NCBI RefSeq assembly: GCF_000373565.1
Contig: NZ_KB891831.1
Span: forward strand, 249,330-313,329
Length of the DNA stretch: 64,000 bases
Origin: Streptomyces sp. HmicA12
GTDB lineage: Bacteria > Actinomycetota > Actinomycetes > Streptomycetales > Streptomycetaceae
Direction: 5' to 3'
Below, piece after piece: positions 26,878 to 34,488 of the stretch. The notes under the pieces were generated by a model. That model was not told where the DNA came from. It ran no database searches and worked only from the letters and a program-made list of their open reading frames with translations. Position numbers and translations under genes: made by a program. The stretch's first letter is position 1. The number at the start of each line of letters is the position of its first letter.

Positions 26878-27873
26878 ATGAGTGCCCTGGCGCTGTCCGT
26901 GCTGCTCTCCCTCGTCTCCGCGGTGGCCTACGCGGGCGGGGCGATCGTGCAGGAGCGGGTGGCCGAGAGCTCCCCGTCCGCGGCGTACGCGCCGCTGCGC
27001 AGGCCCGCCTGGTGGGGTGCCGGGTGTCTGAACGGGTTGGGCGCGCTGCTGCACGTCATCGCGCTGGCCTACGGGCCGCTCAGCCTCGTGCAGCCGCTCG
27101 GGGCGCTGACGATCGTGCTCGCGCTGCCGATGGCGGCCCTGCTCGTGGGGCGTCGGGCAGGGGCCACCGCCTGGCGCGGGGCGATCATGGCGACGGCCGG
27201 CCTGGCGGGCCTGCTCGCGCTGACCGGCACGCCGTCCGAGCAGTCCCTGGACGGCCCGGAGCGGCTTCTCGTCGGCCTGATCACGGCCGGTGGCGTGCTG
27301 GTCCTGATGACGTCGGCGCGGGCCGCGCACCGGCACCCGGTGGTGCGCGCGGTGCTGCTCGCCGTCGCGGCGGGCGGCGCGTTCGGCATGGCGTCGGTGT
27401 TCACGAAGTCGGTGGCCGTGGACTGGTCCGGCGAGCCGATGGAACAGCTCGCCACCCTGCTGGCGATCGCGGGGCTCGCCATGACCGGCATGCTGCTGTC
27501 GCAGGCCTCCTACCGGGGGGCGGGACTCGCCGCGCCGCTGGCGACCGCGACGGTCGTGAACCCGGTGGCCGCGGCGGCCGTCGGCCTCACCCTCTTCGGC
27601 GAGACGTTCCGGCACGGCACGATCGGCACGGTCCTGGCGCTCGGCTGCGGGGTCGTCGCCGCGGGCGGTCTGATACTGCTGACGACCGAGCGCATCGGCC
27701 GGGAGCACGCGACGGAGGCTCCCCAGGTCGTCGCGCAGAACCTGCCGGAGAGCGCGCCCGCGCCGCAGGACACCCCGACGGTGCCGGACAGCCCCGCCGC
27801 GCTGGACGGCCTGCCGCGTCAGCCGAAGACGCGACGCGACAGGCTCAATCCGTACGAGGACGTCTCGTCCTGA
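26878..27873 (+). CDS. DMT-superfamily (EamA/NIPA-like) membrane transporter
   Basis: 331 aa with about nine to ten hydrophobic helices. The conserved helix-loop LSLVQPLGALTIVLALPMAA and a second-repeat equivalent LAAPLATATVVNPVAAAAVG point to the drug/metabolite transporter fold, with similarity to the NIPA Mg2+ transporter-like group. A Pro-rich cytoplasmic tail ends with RRDRLNPYEDVSS. ATG 26878 follows CAGGAGCACC. Substrate unknown. Confidence 0.75.
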   Translation: MSALALSVLLSLVSAVAYAGGAIVQERVAESSPSAAYAPLRRPAWWGAGCLNGLGALLHVIALAYGPLSLVQPLGALTIVLALPMAALLVGRRAGATAWRGAIMATAGLAGLLALTGTPSEQSLDGPERLLVGLITAGGVLVLMTSARAAHRHPVVRAVLLAVAAGGAFGMASVFTKSVAVDWSGEPMEQLATLLAIAGLAMTGMLLSQASYRGAGLAAPLATATVVNPVAAAAVGLTLFGETFRHGTIGTVLALGCGVVAAGGLILLTTERIGREHATEAPQVVAQNLPESAPAPQDTPTVPDSPAALDGLPRQPKTRRDRLNPYEDVSS

Positions 27874-27892
27874 CGCCCGGATCCTCCTGTAC

Positions 27893-29080
27893 TCAGATCC
27901 GTACGCCGTGGGCCCGCAGATACGCGAGCGGGTCGACGTCGCTGCCGAAGCCGGGCCCGGTCCGCACCTCGAAGTGCAGATGCGGGCCCGTGCTGTTGCC
28001 CGTGGACCCCGAGCGGGCGATGCGCTGTCCGGCCACCACGCGCTGCCCGCTGCGCACGGTGAGCGCGGAGAGGTGGCCGTACTGGCTGTACTTGCCGTCG
28101 GCGTGCCGGATCACGACTTCGTAGCCGTACGAGCCGCCCCAGCCGGCCGAGACGACCGTGCCCGCCGAGACGGCCTTGACCGACGTGCCCGTGGGCACCG
28201 CGAAGTCGACGCCCGTGTGGTAGCCCTTCGACCAGGAGGAACCGGCCGCGTGGTAGGGCGTGCCGAGGGAGGCGGAGACGGGCGCGACGACGCCGCCCGC
28301 GGCCTTCTTGGCGACATCGGTCTTCTTCGGCTCGGCCTTCTTGGGCTGGGTCTTCCTCGGCTCGGACTTCTTGGGTTCGGCCTTCTTGACCGCGGTCTTC
28401 TTGGCGTCGGCCCTCTTCGGCTCGCTCTTCTTCGGCGCGCTGCCGCCCTGGCCCGGCACGGTCAGCCGCTGTCCCGGAACGATCAGGTCCGGGTCGCCGC
28501 CGACGGTCGTCCGGTTCGCCGCGTACAGCCGGGCCCAGCCCCCGCCCACCTTGCGGGACTCCGCGATGCCGGACAGGGTGTCGCCGCTGACCACCGTGTA
28601 CATCTCCGCGCGGCCCTTGGCCGCCGTCGACTGCGGGGTGATCTCGGGTTTGACGTCCTTGACGTCCTTGACTTCCCTGACCGTACGGACGGGCGTGGCC
28701 GGGGTACGGGTCAGTCCCGCCCGCTGCGAGCAGACCGGCCAGGCGCCGGGGCCCTGGCCCGCGAGGACCTTCTCCGCGACGGCGATCTGCTGGTCCTTGG
28801 TGGCGAGGTCGGCACGCGAGGCGTAGGCACCACCGCCGTACGCGGCCCAGGTGGAGGCGGTGAACTGGAGGCCGCCGTAGAAGCCGTTCCCGGTGTTGAT
28901 GCTCCAGTTGTTGCTGGACTCGCACGCGGCGACCTTGTTCCAGGTGCCGACGTCCGCGGCCTGCGCGGCGCCCGCGCCGATCAGCGGGATCGCCATACCG
29001 GCGCCGCCGACCGTCACGGTGAGCGAGGCCCGGTTGACCCGGCTCGGCTGATACCGGCGGTGCCGGCCGCGTAACGCCAT
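27893..29080 (-). CDS. Secreted cell-wall hydrolase: transglycosylase-like + LysM + M23 peptidase
   Basis: 395 aa. A signal peptide ends AGAAQAAD near 42. Residues 43-118 form an Rpf/transglycosylase-like domain with probable catalytic Glu54 in AACESSNNW and the YGGLQF segment. A LysM module lies at about 159-210 (MYTVVSGDTLSGIAES). A charged linker of repeated KKxEPKK units spans about 215-262. The M23 metallopeptidase follows, with zinc ligands His288 and Asp292 (HTGVD) and His369 in HLH, plus GHLSAL. It should bind and cleave peptidoglycan outside the cell, combining glycan and peptide cutting. I chose ATG 29080, preceded by AAGGGGG. No room for a full c-di-AMP riboswitch upstream. Confidence 0.92.
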   Translation of the reverse strand: MALRGRHRRYQPSRVNRASLTVTVGGAGMAIPLIGAGAAQAADVGTWNKVAACESSNNWSINTGNGFYGGLQFTASTWAAYGGGAYASRADLATKDQQIAVAEKVLAGQGPGAWPVCSQRAGLTRTPATPVRTVREVKDVKDVKPEITPQSTAAKGRAEMYTVVSGDTLSGIAESRKVGGGWARLYAANRTTVGGDPDLIVPGQRLTVPGQGGSAPKKSEPKRADAKKTAVKKAEPKKSEPRKTQPKKAEPKKTDVAKKAAGGVVAPVSASLGTPYHAAGSSWSKGYHTGVDFAVPTGTSVKAVSAGTVVSAGWGGSYGYEVVIRHADGKYSQYGHLSALTVRSGQRVVAGQRIARSGSTGNSTGPHLHFEVRTGPGFGSDVDPLAYLRAHGVRI

Positions 29081-29118
29081 GAACGCCCCCTTAGTTGCCC
29101 GGGATCCCCACAGGCACA

Positions 29119-29148
29119 CGTAGGAGCCGCAAAGTAGCCGCTCCTACG
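29119..29148. terminator. Stem-loop between esterase and cell-wall hydrolase genes
   Basis: CGTAGGAGC (29119-29127) pairs with GCTCCTACG (29140-29148), a perfect 9-bp stem with a 12-nt loop. It lies 40 bases past the esterase stop and 38 bases before the hydrolase start, both leftward. Terminator is the simplest reading; a regulatory hairpin in the hydrolase leader is possible. Confidence 0.55.
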
Positions 29149-29187
29149 CACGCGTGACAAGGGTGCCGCAAGCCACCTTGGCTGCTT

Positions 29188-30159
29188 TTAGCCCCTCAAG
29201 TGCCCCGGAATCCAGCGAAGCTGCACCGCCTGCTGGAAGGCGCCGCCGCCCTCGTGGTCGTTGAAGGCGTACACCTCCATCGACCGCTCCGCACCTGCCC
29301 AGTGGTTGTACGCCGCGAACACCGTCGACGGCGGGCAGGTCAGGTCCTCCAGGGCGACGGAGAACAGACCGGGCGCGGTGGCGCGGGCCGCGAAGTTCAT
29401 GCCGTCGAAGTAGGAGAGCGTCCGGAAGACGCGCTCGTCCTCGCCGATGTGCGTCTTGAGGTACATGGCGATCTCGCGGTACGGGTGACGGTCGGTGAGC
29501 GTGGCCGCGCGCCCGAAGTGGCACAGGAACGGCACGTCGGGGGCGGCCGCCAACAGGTCGGGGACGAGGCCCGCGACGGCGATCGTGATGCCGCCGCCCT
29601 GGCTGCCACCGGTCACGGCGACCCGCGAGGCGTCGATCAGGGGGTGCGAGCGGGCGGCCTCGACGGCGCGCACGGCGTCGGTGTAGACGCGGCGGTAGAA
29701 GTAGTCGTGCGGGTCCTGGACGCCGCGCGTCATGAAGCCCGCGACCGACGGGGCGCTGCCCACCGGGTCGTGCGTGTCGCCGACGCTGCCGCCGCTGCCC
29801 TGGCCGCGGGTGTCCATCACGAAGTGCGCGAACCCCGCGGCGGCCCACTGCAGGTGGGTGTGGGGCAGGCCGCGGCCGCCGTTGTAGCCGATGTACTGGA
29901 CGACGGCCGGAATCGGCTCGTTCGTGCCCGCGGGCAGGATCAGCCAGCCCTTGACCGGGTGCCCGCCGAAGCCGGCGAACGTGACGTCGAAGACGTCGAC
30001 GGCCGTGTACGGCACGTCCACGGGCTCGAAGCGCGCGTCGAGGTCGTACTGCCTCGCCTCTCCGAGCGTCTTGTCCCAGAAGGCGTCAAAGTCGTCGGGG
30101 GCCGTCGACGCGGGCTTGTAGGCACGCAGTTCGTCGAGCGACAGGTCGAAATGAGGCAC
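29188..30159 (-). CDS. Acetyl xylan esterase / cephalosporin-C deacetylase-like esterase (AXE1 family)
   Basis: 323 aa, no signal peptide, so probably cytoplasmic. The alpha/beta-hydrolase triad is Ser186 (GGSQGGG), Asp272 (LEDLTCPP) and His302 (FNDHEGGG), with almost the same spacing as Thermotoga acetyl esterase (188/274/303). DTRGQGSGG precedes it. Removes O-acetyl groups from small xylo-oligosaccharides or other acetylated sugars and antibiotics. I chose the GTG at 30159 with TGGAG upstream, since the residues beyond it are not family-like. Divergent from gnd. Confidence 0.9.
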   Translation of the reverse strand: MPHFDLSLDELRAYKPASTAPDDFDAFWDKTLGEARQYDLDARFEPVDVPYTAVDVFDVTFAGFGGHPVKGWLILPAGTNEPIPAVVQYIGYNGGRGLPHTHLQWAAAGFAHFVMDTRGQGSGGSVGDTHDPVGSAPSVAGFMTRGVQDPHDYFYRRVYTDAVRAVEAARSHPLIDASRVAVTGGSQGGGITIAVAGLVPDLLAAAPDVPFLCHFGRAATLTDRHPYREIAMYLKTHIGEDERVFRTLSYFDGMNFAARATAPGLFSVALEDLTCPPSTVFAAYNHWAGAERSMEVYAFNDHEGGGAFQQAVQLRWIPGHLRG

Positions 30160-30288
30160 GCACGGCTCCAGGGTCGTAAAGGTAGAAAGTGCGGACGGCA
30201 CGTCGTGTGGGGGACGATCGACACGCTACGCCGTACGACGCCACAACTGAACAAGATCTTTCAATTTCCCAATCCAGGAGCGACAGGC

Positions 30289-31728
30289 ATGAGCACTACC
30301 GCCCAGATCGGTGTCACCGGGCTCGCTGTCATGGGGCGCAACCTCGCCCGCAACTTCGCCCGCAACGGATACACCGTCGCCCTCCACAACCGCACCGCGT
30401 CCCGGACGCACCAGCTGGTCGAGGAGTTCGGCGAGGAAGGCATCTTCGTCCCGACCGACTCGGCCGAGGAGTTCGTGGCCGCGCTGGAGCGCCCGCGTCG
30501 GCTGGTCATCATGGTGAAGGCGGGTGAGCCGACGGACGCCGTGATCAAGGAGTTCGCGCCGCTGCTCGAGGCCGGAGACATGATCATCGACGGCGGCAAC
30601 GCCCACTTCGCGGACACCCGCCGCCGCGAGAAGGAACTCCGCGAGCAGGGCATCCACTTCGTCGGCACCGGCATCTCGGGAGGCGAGGAGGGCGCGCTGC
30701 ACGGACCGAGCATCATGCCCGGCGGCAGCGTCGAGTCGTACGCCGCGCTCGGCCCGATGCTGGAGCGGATCTCCGCGAAGGCCGGCGCCTGCGCCCCCTG
30801 CGTCACGCACGTCGGCCCGGACGGTGCGGGCCACTTCGTGAAGATGGTGCACAACGGCATCGAGTACGCCGACATGCAACTCATCGGCGAGGCCTACCAG
30901 TTGCTGCGCGACGTCGCCGGCTACTCCCCCGAGAAGATCGCCGAGATCTTCCGCACGTGGAACGAGGGCCGGCTCGACTCGTACCTGATCGACATCACGG
31001 CGGACGTGCTGTCCCACGTCGACGCGGCCACGGACCAGCCGTTCGTGGACATCGTGCAGGACCAGGCCGAGCAGAAGGGCACCGGCCGCTGGACGGTGCA
31101 GATCGCGCTCGACCTCGGGGTTCCCGTCTCGGGCATCGCGGAGGCGGTGTTCGCGCGTTCCCTGTCCGGGCACGCCGAACTGCGCGCCGCCTCCCGGCAC
31201 TTGGCGGGGCCGAAGGCGACAGCGCTGAGCGAGTCGGAGGCCGCGGCCTTCGCCGACCGCGTCGAACAGGCGTTGTACGCCTCGAAGATCGTGTCGTACA
31301 CCCAGGGCTTCCACGAGATCGCCGCGGGCAGCGAGACGTACGACTGGAACATCGACTCGGCCGCGGTGGCCCGGATCTGGCGCGGCGGCTGCATCATCCG
31401 CGCGGCCTTCCTCGACCGGATCACGGCGGCCTACGAGGCCGAGCCGGAACTGGTCAGCCTGCTCTCCGACAAGGGCTTCGCGGACGAGATCGCGGCGGCC
31501 CAGGACGACTGGCGTGCCGTCCTGGTCGCCGCGACCACGCAGGGTGTGCCCACGCCGGGCTTCGCGGCGGCGCTCGCGTACTACGACGCGCTGCGCGCCG
31601 AGCGCCTGCCGGCCGCGCTCACGCAGGGCCAGCGGGACTTCTTCGGCGCGCACACCTATCGGCGCACCGACCGCGAGGGCTCGTTCCACACGCTCTGGGG
31701 CGGTGACCGCTCCGAGGTGGACGCCTGA
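30289..31728 (+). CDS. gnd: 6-phosphogluconate dehydrogenase, NADP-dependent, decarboxylating
   Basis: 479 aa, the long (E. coli-like) form. Rossmann motif GVTGLAVMGRNLARN, the substrate site GTGISGGEEGALHGPSIMPGG and catalytic region HFVKMVHNGIEYADMQ are all intact. The C-terminal part ends with the usual TYRRTDREGSFHTLWGG. Oxidative pentose phosphate pathway: 6-phosphogluconate to ribulose 5-phosphate, CO2 and NADPH. ATG 30289 has AGGAG upstream. The region just before it is unusually AT-rich for this genome. Many streptomycetes carry a second, short form elsewhere. Confidence 0.97.
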   Translation: MSTTAQIGVTGLAVMGRNLARNFARNGYTVALHNRTASRTHQLVEEFGEEGIFVPTDSAEEFVAALERPRRLVIMVKAGEPTDAVIKEFAPLLEAGDMIIDGGNAHFADTRRREKELREQGIHFVGTGISGGEEGALHGPSIMPGGSVESYAALGPMLERISAKAGACAPCVTHVGPDGAGHFVKMVHNGIEYADMQLIGEAYQLLRDVAGYSPEKIAEIFRTWNEGRLDSYLIDITADVLSHVDAATDQPFVDIVQDQAEQKGTGRWTVQIALDLGVPVSGIAEAVFARSLSGHAELRAASRHLAGPKATALSESEAAAFADRVEQALYASKIVSYTQGFHEIAAGSETYDWNIDSAAVARIWRGGCIIRAAFLDRITAAYEAEPELVSLLSDKGFADEIAAAQDDWRAVLVAATTQGVPTPGFAAALAYYDALRAERLPAALTQGQRDFFGAHTYRRTDREGSFHTLWGGDRSEVDA

Positions 31729-31771
31729 GCCACCCGGGGTGCGTCACAGGGAGTGAGTCACCCGGGTTGAG

Positions 31772-31993
31772 TCACACGGGTGAGGGCTCGGGCTCCGGCG
31801 GTGTCGGGTCGGGGTCCGGGGTCGGGCCCGGCGGGACCGGTGACGGCGAGGGCTCCGGCACGGGCCGGGGCTGCGGCGTCGGGAACGGATCCGGGAGCGG
31901 CGCCGGATCCGGCCGGTCCGGTCCCGGGCCCGGACTCGGTCCGGGGCCCGGGGTGGGGCCCGGCGGGACGGGGTCGGGGAACGGGTGGGTCAT
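31772..31993 (-). CDS. Small proline-rich protein
   Basis: 73 aa starting MTHPFPDPVPPGPTPGPGP and consisting almost wholly of Pro, Gly, Asp, Ser and Glu in PxP repeats. ATG 31993 has GGAGG 7 nt upstream, which supports real translation. No signal peptide or helix. The opposite strand is also open (Gly-Ser rich) but lacks a comparable ribosome site. Similar Pro-rich small proteins are annotated in streptomycetes; function unknown. It is convergent with gnd. Confidence 0.6.
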   Translation of the reverse strand: MTHPFPDPVPPGPTPGPGPSPGPGPDRPDPAPLPDPFPTPQPRPVPEPSPSPVPPGPTPDPDPTPPEPEPSPV

Positions 31994-32125
31994 GGTGGTG
32001 CCTCCAGCGGTTCGGAGGGATTTCCTGTTCACTCCCGCCCGGTGGCGGAGGTGAACTTCCACTGTCTCCCTCGGCGCGTGCCCACGCCCGCCGAGTCCAC
32101 GCGTCCCGTCAGCCGTCCGTACGCA

Positions 32126-32557
32126 TCAGCCGTCCGTACGTACGAGCCGCACGACCGGGATGTCGCGGCTGGTCTTCTTCTGGTAGTCGGCGTAGCGCGG
32201 GAACAGCTCGACGAGCGAGTCCCACACCCGGGCCTTGTCCTCGGGCGTCAGGGTCTCGGCCCGCGCCGTGAACCGCTCGGTGCCGACGCGCAGCCGCACG
32301 TCCGGGTTGGCCTCGATGTTCAGGTACCACAGGGGGTGCTGGTCAGAGCCGCCGTACGACGCCACGATCAGCAGGTCGTCGCCGTCGCGGCCGTGGATGA
32401 GAACGGTACGGCGCCACTGCCCCGACTTGCGGCCCTGGTAGTCGAGAAGCAGGCAGGGAACGCCCTGCATGGTGGTGCCCTTCGTGCCGCCGGACTCCTC
32501 GTAGATGCGGGCCTGGTCGGCGACCCATCCGGTGGGGCTGATGACGACGTCGGTCAT
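32126..32557 (-). CDS. Deazaflavin (F420)-dependent nitroreductase-family protein
   Basis: 143 aa. The segment TTMQGVPCLLLDYQGRKSGQ and the IVASYGGSDQHPLWYLNI motif are typical of the Ddn/DUF385 split-barrel family, which uses reduced F420H2 to reduce quinones or nitroaromatics. RLRVGTERFTARAETLTPED completes the fold. ATG 32557 with GAGGA upstream. Followed by no partner; the racemase-like gene lies upstream on the same strand with a 64-bp gap. Physiological substrate unknown. Confidence 0.88.
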   Translation of the reverse strand: MTDVVISPTGWVADQARIYEESGGTKGTTMQGVPCLLLDYQGRKSGQWRRTVLIHGRDGDDLLIVASYGGSDQHPLWYLNIEANPDVRLRVGTERFTARAETLTPEDKARVWDSLVELFPRYADYQKKTSRDIPVVRLVRTDG

Positions 32558-32621
32558 GGCGGATCCTCGTCCCTCGACTGCGGTGCGGACAACTGCTGCG
32601 GTGCGGACAATTCCCTTCAAC

Positions 32622-33278
32622 CTAAGCGCTCCGGGTCCGCGCGCATTCCTCTGCGGCGGCCGCGAGTCCGGTACGGGGGCTGGAGAACACCGGGACCGTG
32701 GTGCGGGTGCGTCCGGCGGCATCGGCCAGGGAGGCCTGGGCGAGGACGATCGCGTCGGCTTCGTCACCGGTGAGGCCGTCGAGGGCGGCGGCGACCCGGT
32801 CGAGGTAGGTCTCGCGGTCACCGGCGAGGAACAGGTCCCAGACGTCCTCGACCAGCACGGTGCGCACGTCGGCGGGGCGGCCCGCGCGGGCGGCCTCCTC
32901 CTCGACCAGGGCGGCGGTCGGGCCGAGCGTACTGTGGGTGGTGGCGACCACGACGACGCGCGGCCCCTCGGCGACGGCCAGCGCCGCCATCGGCCGGTCC
33001 ACCCGCAGCACCGGCACGCCGGCCTCGGCGGACAGTTCCTCGGCGATGCCGCCGATGCTGGAGCAGGTGCACAGCACGACGTCGGCGCCGTCGGCGACCG
33101 CCGCCTTCAGGAGCGTACGGACATCGTCGGTGACGGAGTCCGGCCCCGCGGCACGGGCCCGCTCCAGCAGTTCCTCGCGGACGACGTGGCCCAGGGCGAG
33201 GCCGGGGTGGTCGGTGTCCCGCAGGGCGTCGAACACGGGGACATGGACGGGCGAGGTGTGCAGGAGCGCCAGGTTCAT
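32622..33278 (-). CDS. Aspartate/glutamate racemase-family protein
   Basis: 218 aa. The two catalytic cysteine regions are partly visible: VLCTCSSIGG (about 68-77) holds the first. In place of the usual second Cys the later segment is IVLAQASLADAA, so the second general acid/base may be absent or altered. The fold is that of Asp/Glu/hydantoin racemases or maleate isomerases. Start ATG 33278; an alternative lies six codons upstream. Loss of the second Cys would be more like arylmalonate decarboxylase-type members than a true two-base racemase. Substrate unknown. Confidence 0.75.
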   Translation of the reverse strand: MNLALLHTSPVHVPVFDALRDTDHPGLALGHVVREELLERARAAGPDSVTDDVRTLLKAAVADGADVVLCTCSSIGGIAEELSAEAGVPVLRVDRPMAALAVAEGPRVVVVATTHSTLGPTAALVEEEAARAGRPADVRTVLVEDVWDLFLAGDRETYLDRVAAALDGLTGDEADAIVLAQASLADAAGRTRTTVPVFSSPRTGLAAAAEECARTRSA

Positions 33279-33331
33279 GCCAGGCACCCTACTCACCCGT
33301 CACGCACCCGCCACTCCCCCGTGAGCGCAGG

Positions 33332-33685
33332 TCACCACTGGTGCGGATCGGCCTCCACGGCCGCCTTGGCGGCGGCGATCAGCTCATCGCCGACCGCCGG
33401 CGCCTCGCCCGGATGCCGGGCGGCCCACCGCACGACGAACGGGCACAGCGGCGCGACCGCCATCGCCTCCCGGGCGGCGATGGCGTACAGCTCACGGGCG
33501 AGCGATCCCGCGATGCCCTTCCCCTCGTGCTCCGGCTCCACGACGGTGTGCACCGGCACGAGGGCGCGCCGCGGCTCGTCGAGGACCAAGTACTGGAGGT
33601 ATCCGGCGACTTCACCGTCGGCGCCGCCGACGCGGGCGCGCAGGAAGCCCGCGTCACGGTCGTCGTGGATCTCTGTGTCGCTCAT
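33332..33685 (-). CDS. GNAT-like small N-acetyltransferase (YjdJ type)
   Basis: 117 aa. HTVVEPEHEGKGIAGSLARE contains the acetyl-CoA-binding motif (GKGIAG) of short GNAT proteins of the YjdJ/GTLF3B type, and the C-terminal LCPFVVRWAARHPG is family-typical. ATG 33685 has GGGGAG upstream; a GTG nine bases earlier is too close to that site. Acceptor unknown. It lies 33 bp before panD's stop codon, upstream gene on the same strand. Confidence 0.8.
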   Translation of the reverse strand: MSDTEIHDDRDAGFLRARVGGADGEVAGYLQYLVLDEPRRALVPVHTVVEPEHEGKGIAGSLARELYAIAAREAMAVAPLCPFVVRWAARHPGEAPAVGDELIAAAKAAVEADPHQW

Positions 33686-33718
33686 GGTGACCACTCCCCG
33701 GGTCTCGCGGGTCCGGCC

Positions 33719-34141
33719 TCAGTGCGCGGGCACAGCCTGCGGGCTGCGCAGTTGACCGCCGCCGGGGGCCGGTTCCGACGGGTCCGCGCCGAGCGCCGCG
33801 ATCCTGTTGTCCCGGTCCACGTGCACGACCCTGGGCCGCAGCGAACGCGCCTCGGCGTCGTCGACCTGAGCGTAACTGATGATGATCACCAGGTCGCCTG
33901 GGTGCACGAGATGGGCCGCCGCCCCGTTGATCCCGATGACGCCGGATCCGCGCTCGCCCTCGATGACGTACGTCTCGAGACGGGCCCCGTTGTCGATGTC
34001 GACGATGTGCACGAGCTCGCCGGGCAGCAGGTCGGCGGCGTCGAGCAGGTCCGCGTCGATGGTGACCGAGCCGACGTAGTGCAGGTCGGCCTGGGTGACG
34101 GTGGCGCGATGGATCTTGGACTTGAACATGGTGCGCAACAT
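33719..34141 (-). CDS. panD: Aspartate 1-decarboxylase, pyruvoyl-dependent
   Basis: 140 aa. Starting at ATG 34141 the protein reads MLRTMFKSKIHRATVTQADL, which places the self-cleavage site exactly at Gly24-Ser25 (YVGSVT), as in E. coli. Ser25 becomes the pyruvoyl cofactor. Lys9 and the INGAAAHLVHPGD segment are conserved. Makes beta-alanine for pantothenate and coenzyme A. GGGAG precedes the start. No panB or panC nearby. Confidence 0.96.
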   Translation of the reverse strand: MLRTMFKSKIHRATVTQADLHYVGSVTIDADLLDAADLLPGELVHIVDIDNGARLETYVIEGERGSGVIGINGAAAHLVHPGDLVIIISYAQVDDAEARSLRPRVVHVDRDNRIAALGADPSEPAPGGGQLRSPQAVPAH

Positions 34142-34353
34142 CGAGGTACTCCCACAAATAGGCTCCCTGCCTGCATTTTTGCAGGTCAAGTGCTCCTCGC
34201 TCAGGCTACAACCAGTCCCACCTCTGGGCAGGCTTCCTCAGGCTTTGCTGGACTCATGCTGAGTCGATGCTGACTTATCCGACGGCGTGTGAGTTCAGGA
34301 GTTCACCCTTCACACAGGTCGGCCCCCGACAACGCGCACGCTCAGGCAGATTT
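34142..34353. other. Gap upstream of panD
   Basis: Contains the panD promoter region and no recognisable gene. It is less GC-rich than its surroundings and ends where a degraded amidohydrolase tail begins. Confidence 0.4.
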
Positions 34354-34355
34354 GA

Positions 34356-34472
34356 AGACAGGCCCTAGCCGTATTGATCACGAGCGTTGTTAACACTCGC
34401 CGACCTGAACCTGGACGACGAGGCCCTGAGCTGGTCCTGTCCGGCAATGCACGACGGATCTTCAACCACTGA
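34356..34472 (+). pseudogene. Frameshifted C-terminal remnant of an amidohydrolase-2 family gene
   Basis: In one frame the DNA encodes LLTLADLNLDDEAL. One base later, in another frame, it encodes ELVLSGNARRIFNH and a stop at 34470-34472. Restoring one G at about 34431 joins these into a tail of the ...EALELVLSGNARRIF type, which closes PF04909 amidohydrolases. The rest of the gene is missing; a stop in the first frame at 34353-34355 marks the left limit. No start or ribosome site. The family call rests on a short stretch. Confidence 0.5.
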
Positions 34473-34488
34473 CCGTGCCGCGCAGCGG

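Noticed and set aside
29081..29187. c-di-AMP (ydaO) riboswitch upstream of the cell-wall hydrolase gene
   Set aside because: Known to precede such genes in streptomycetes, but the gap is only about 107 nt and the conserved riboswitch blocks are not seen.
31767..32054. Gly-Ser-rich protein on the plus strand
   Set aside because: Mirror of the Pro-rich minus-strand gene; no ribosome-binding site before its start.
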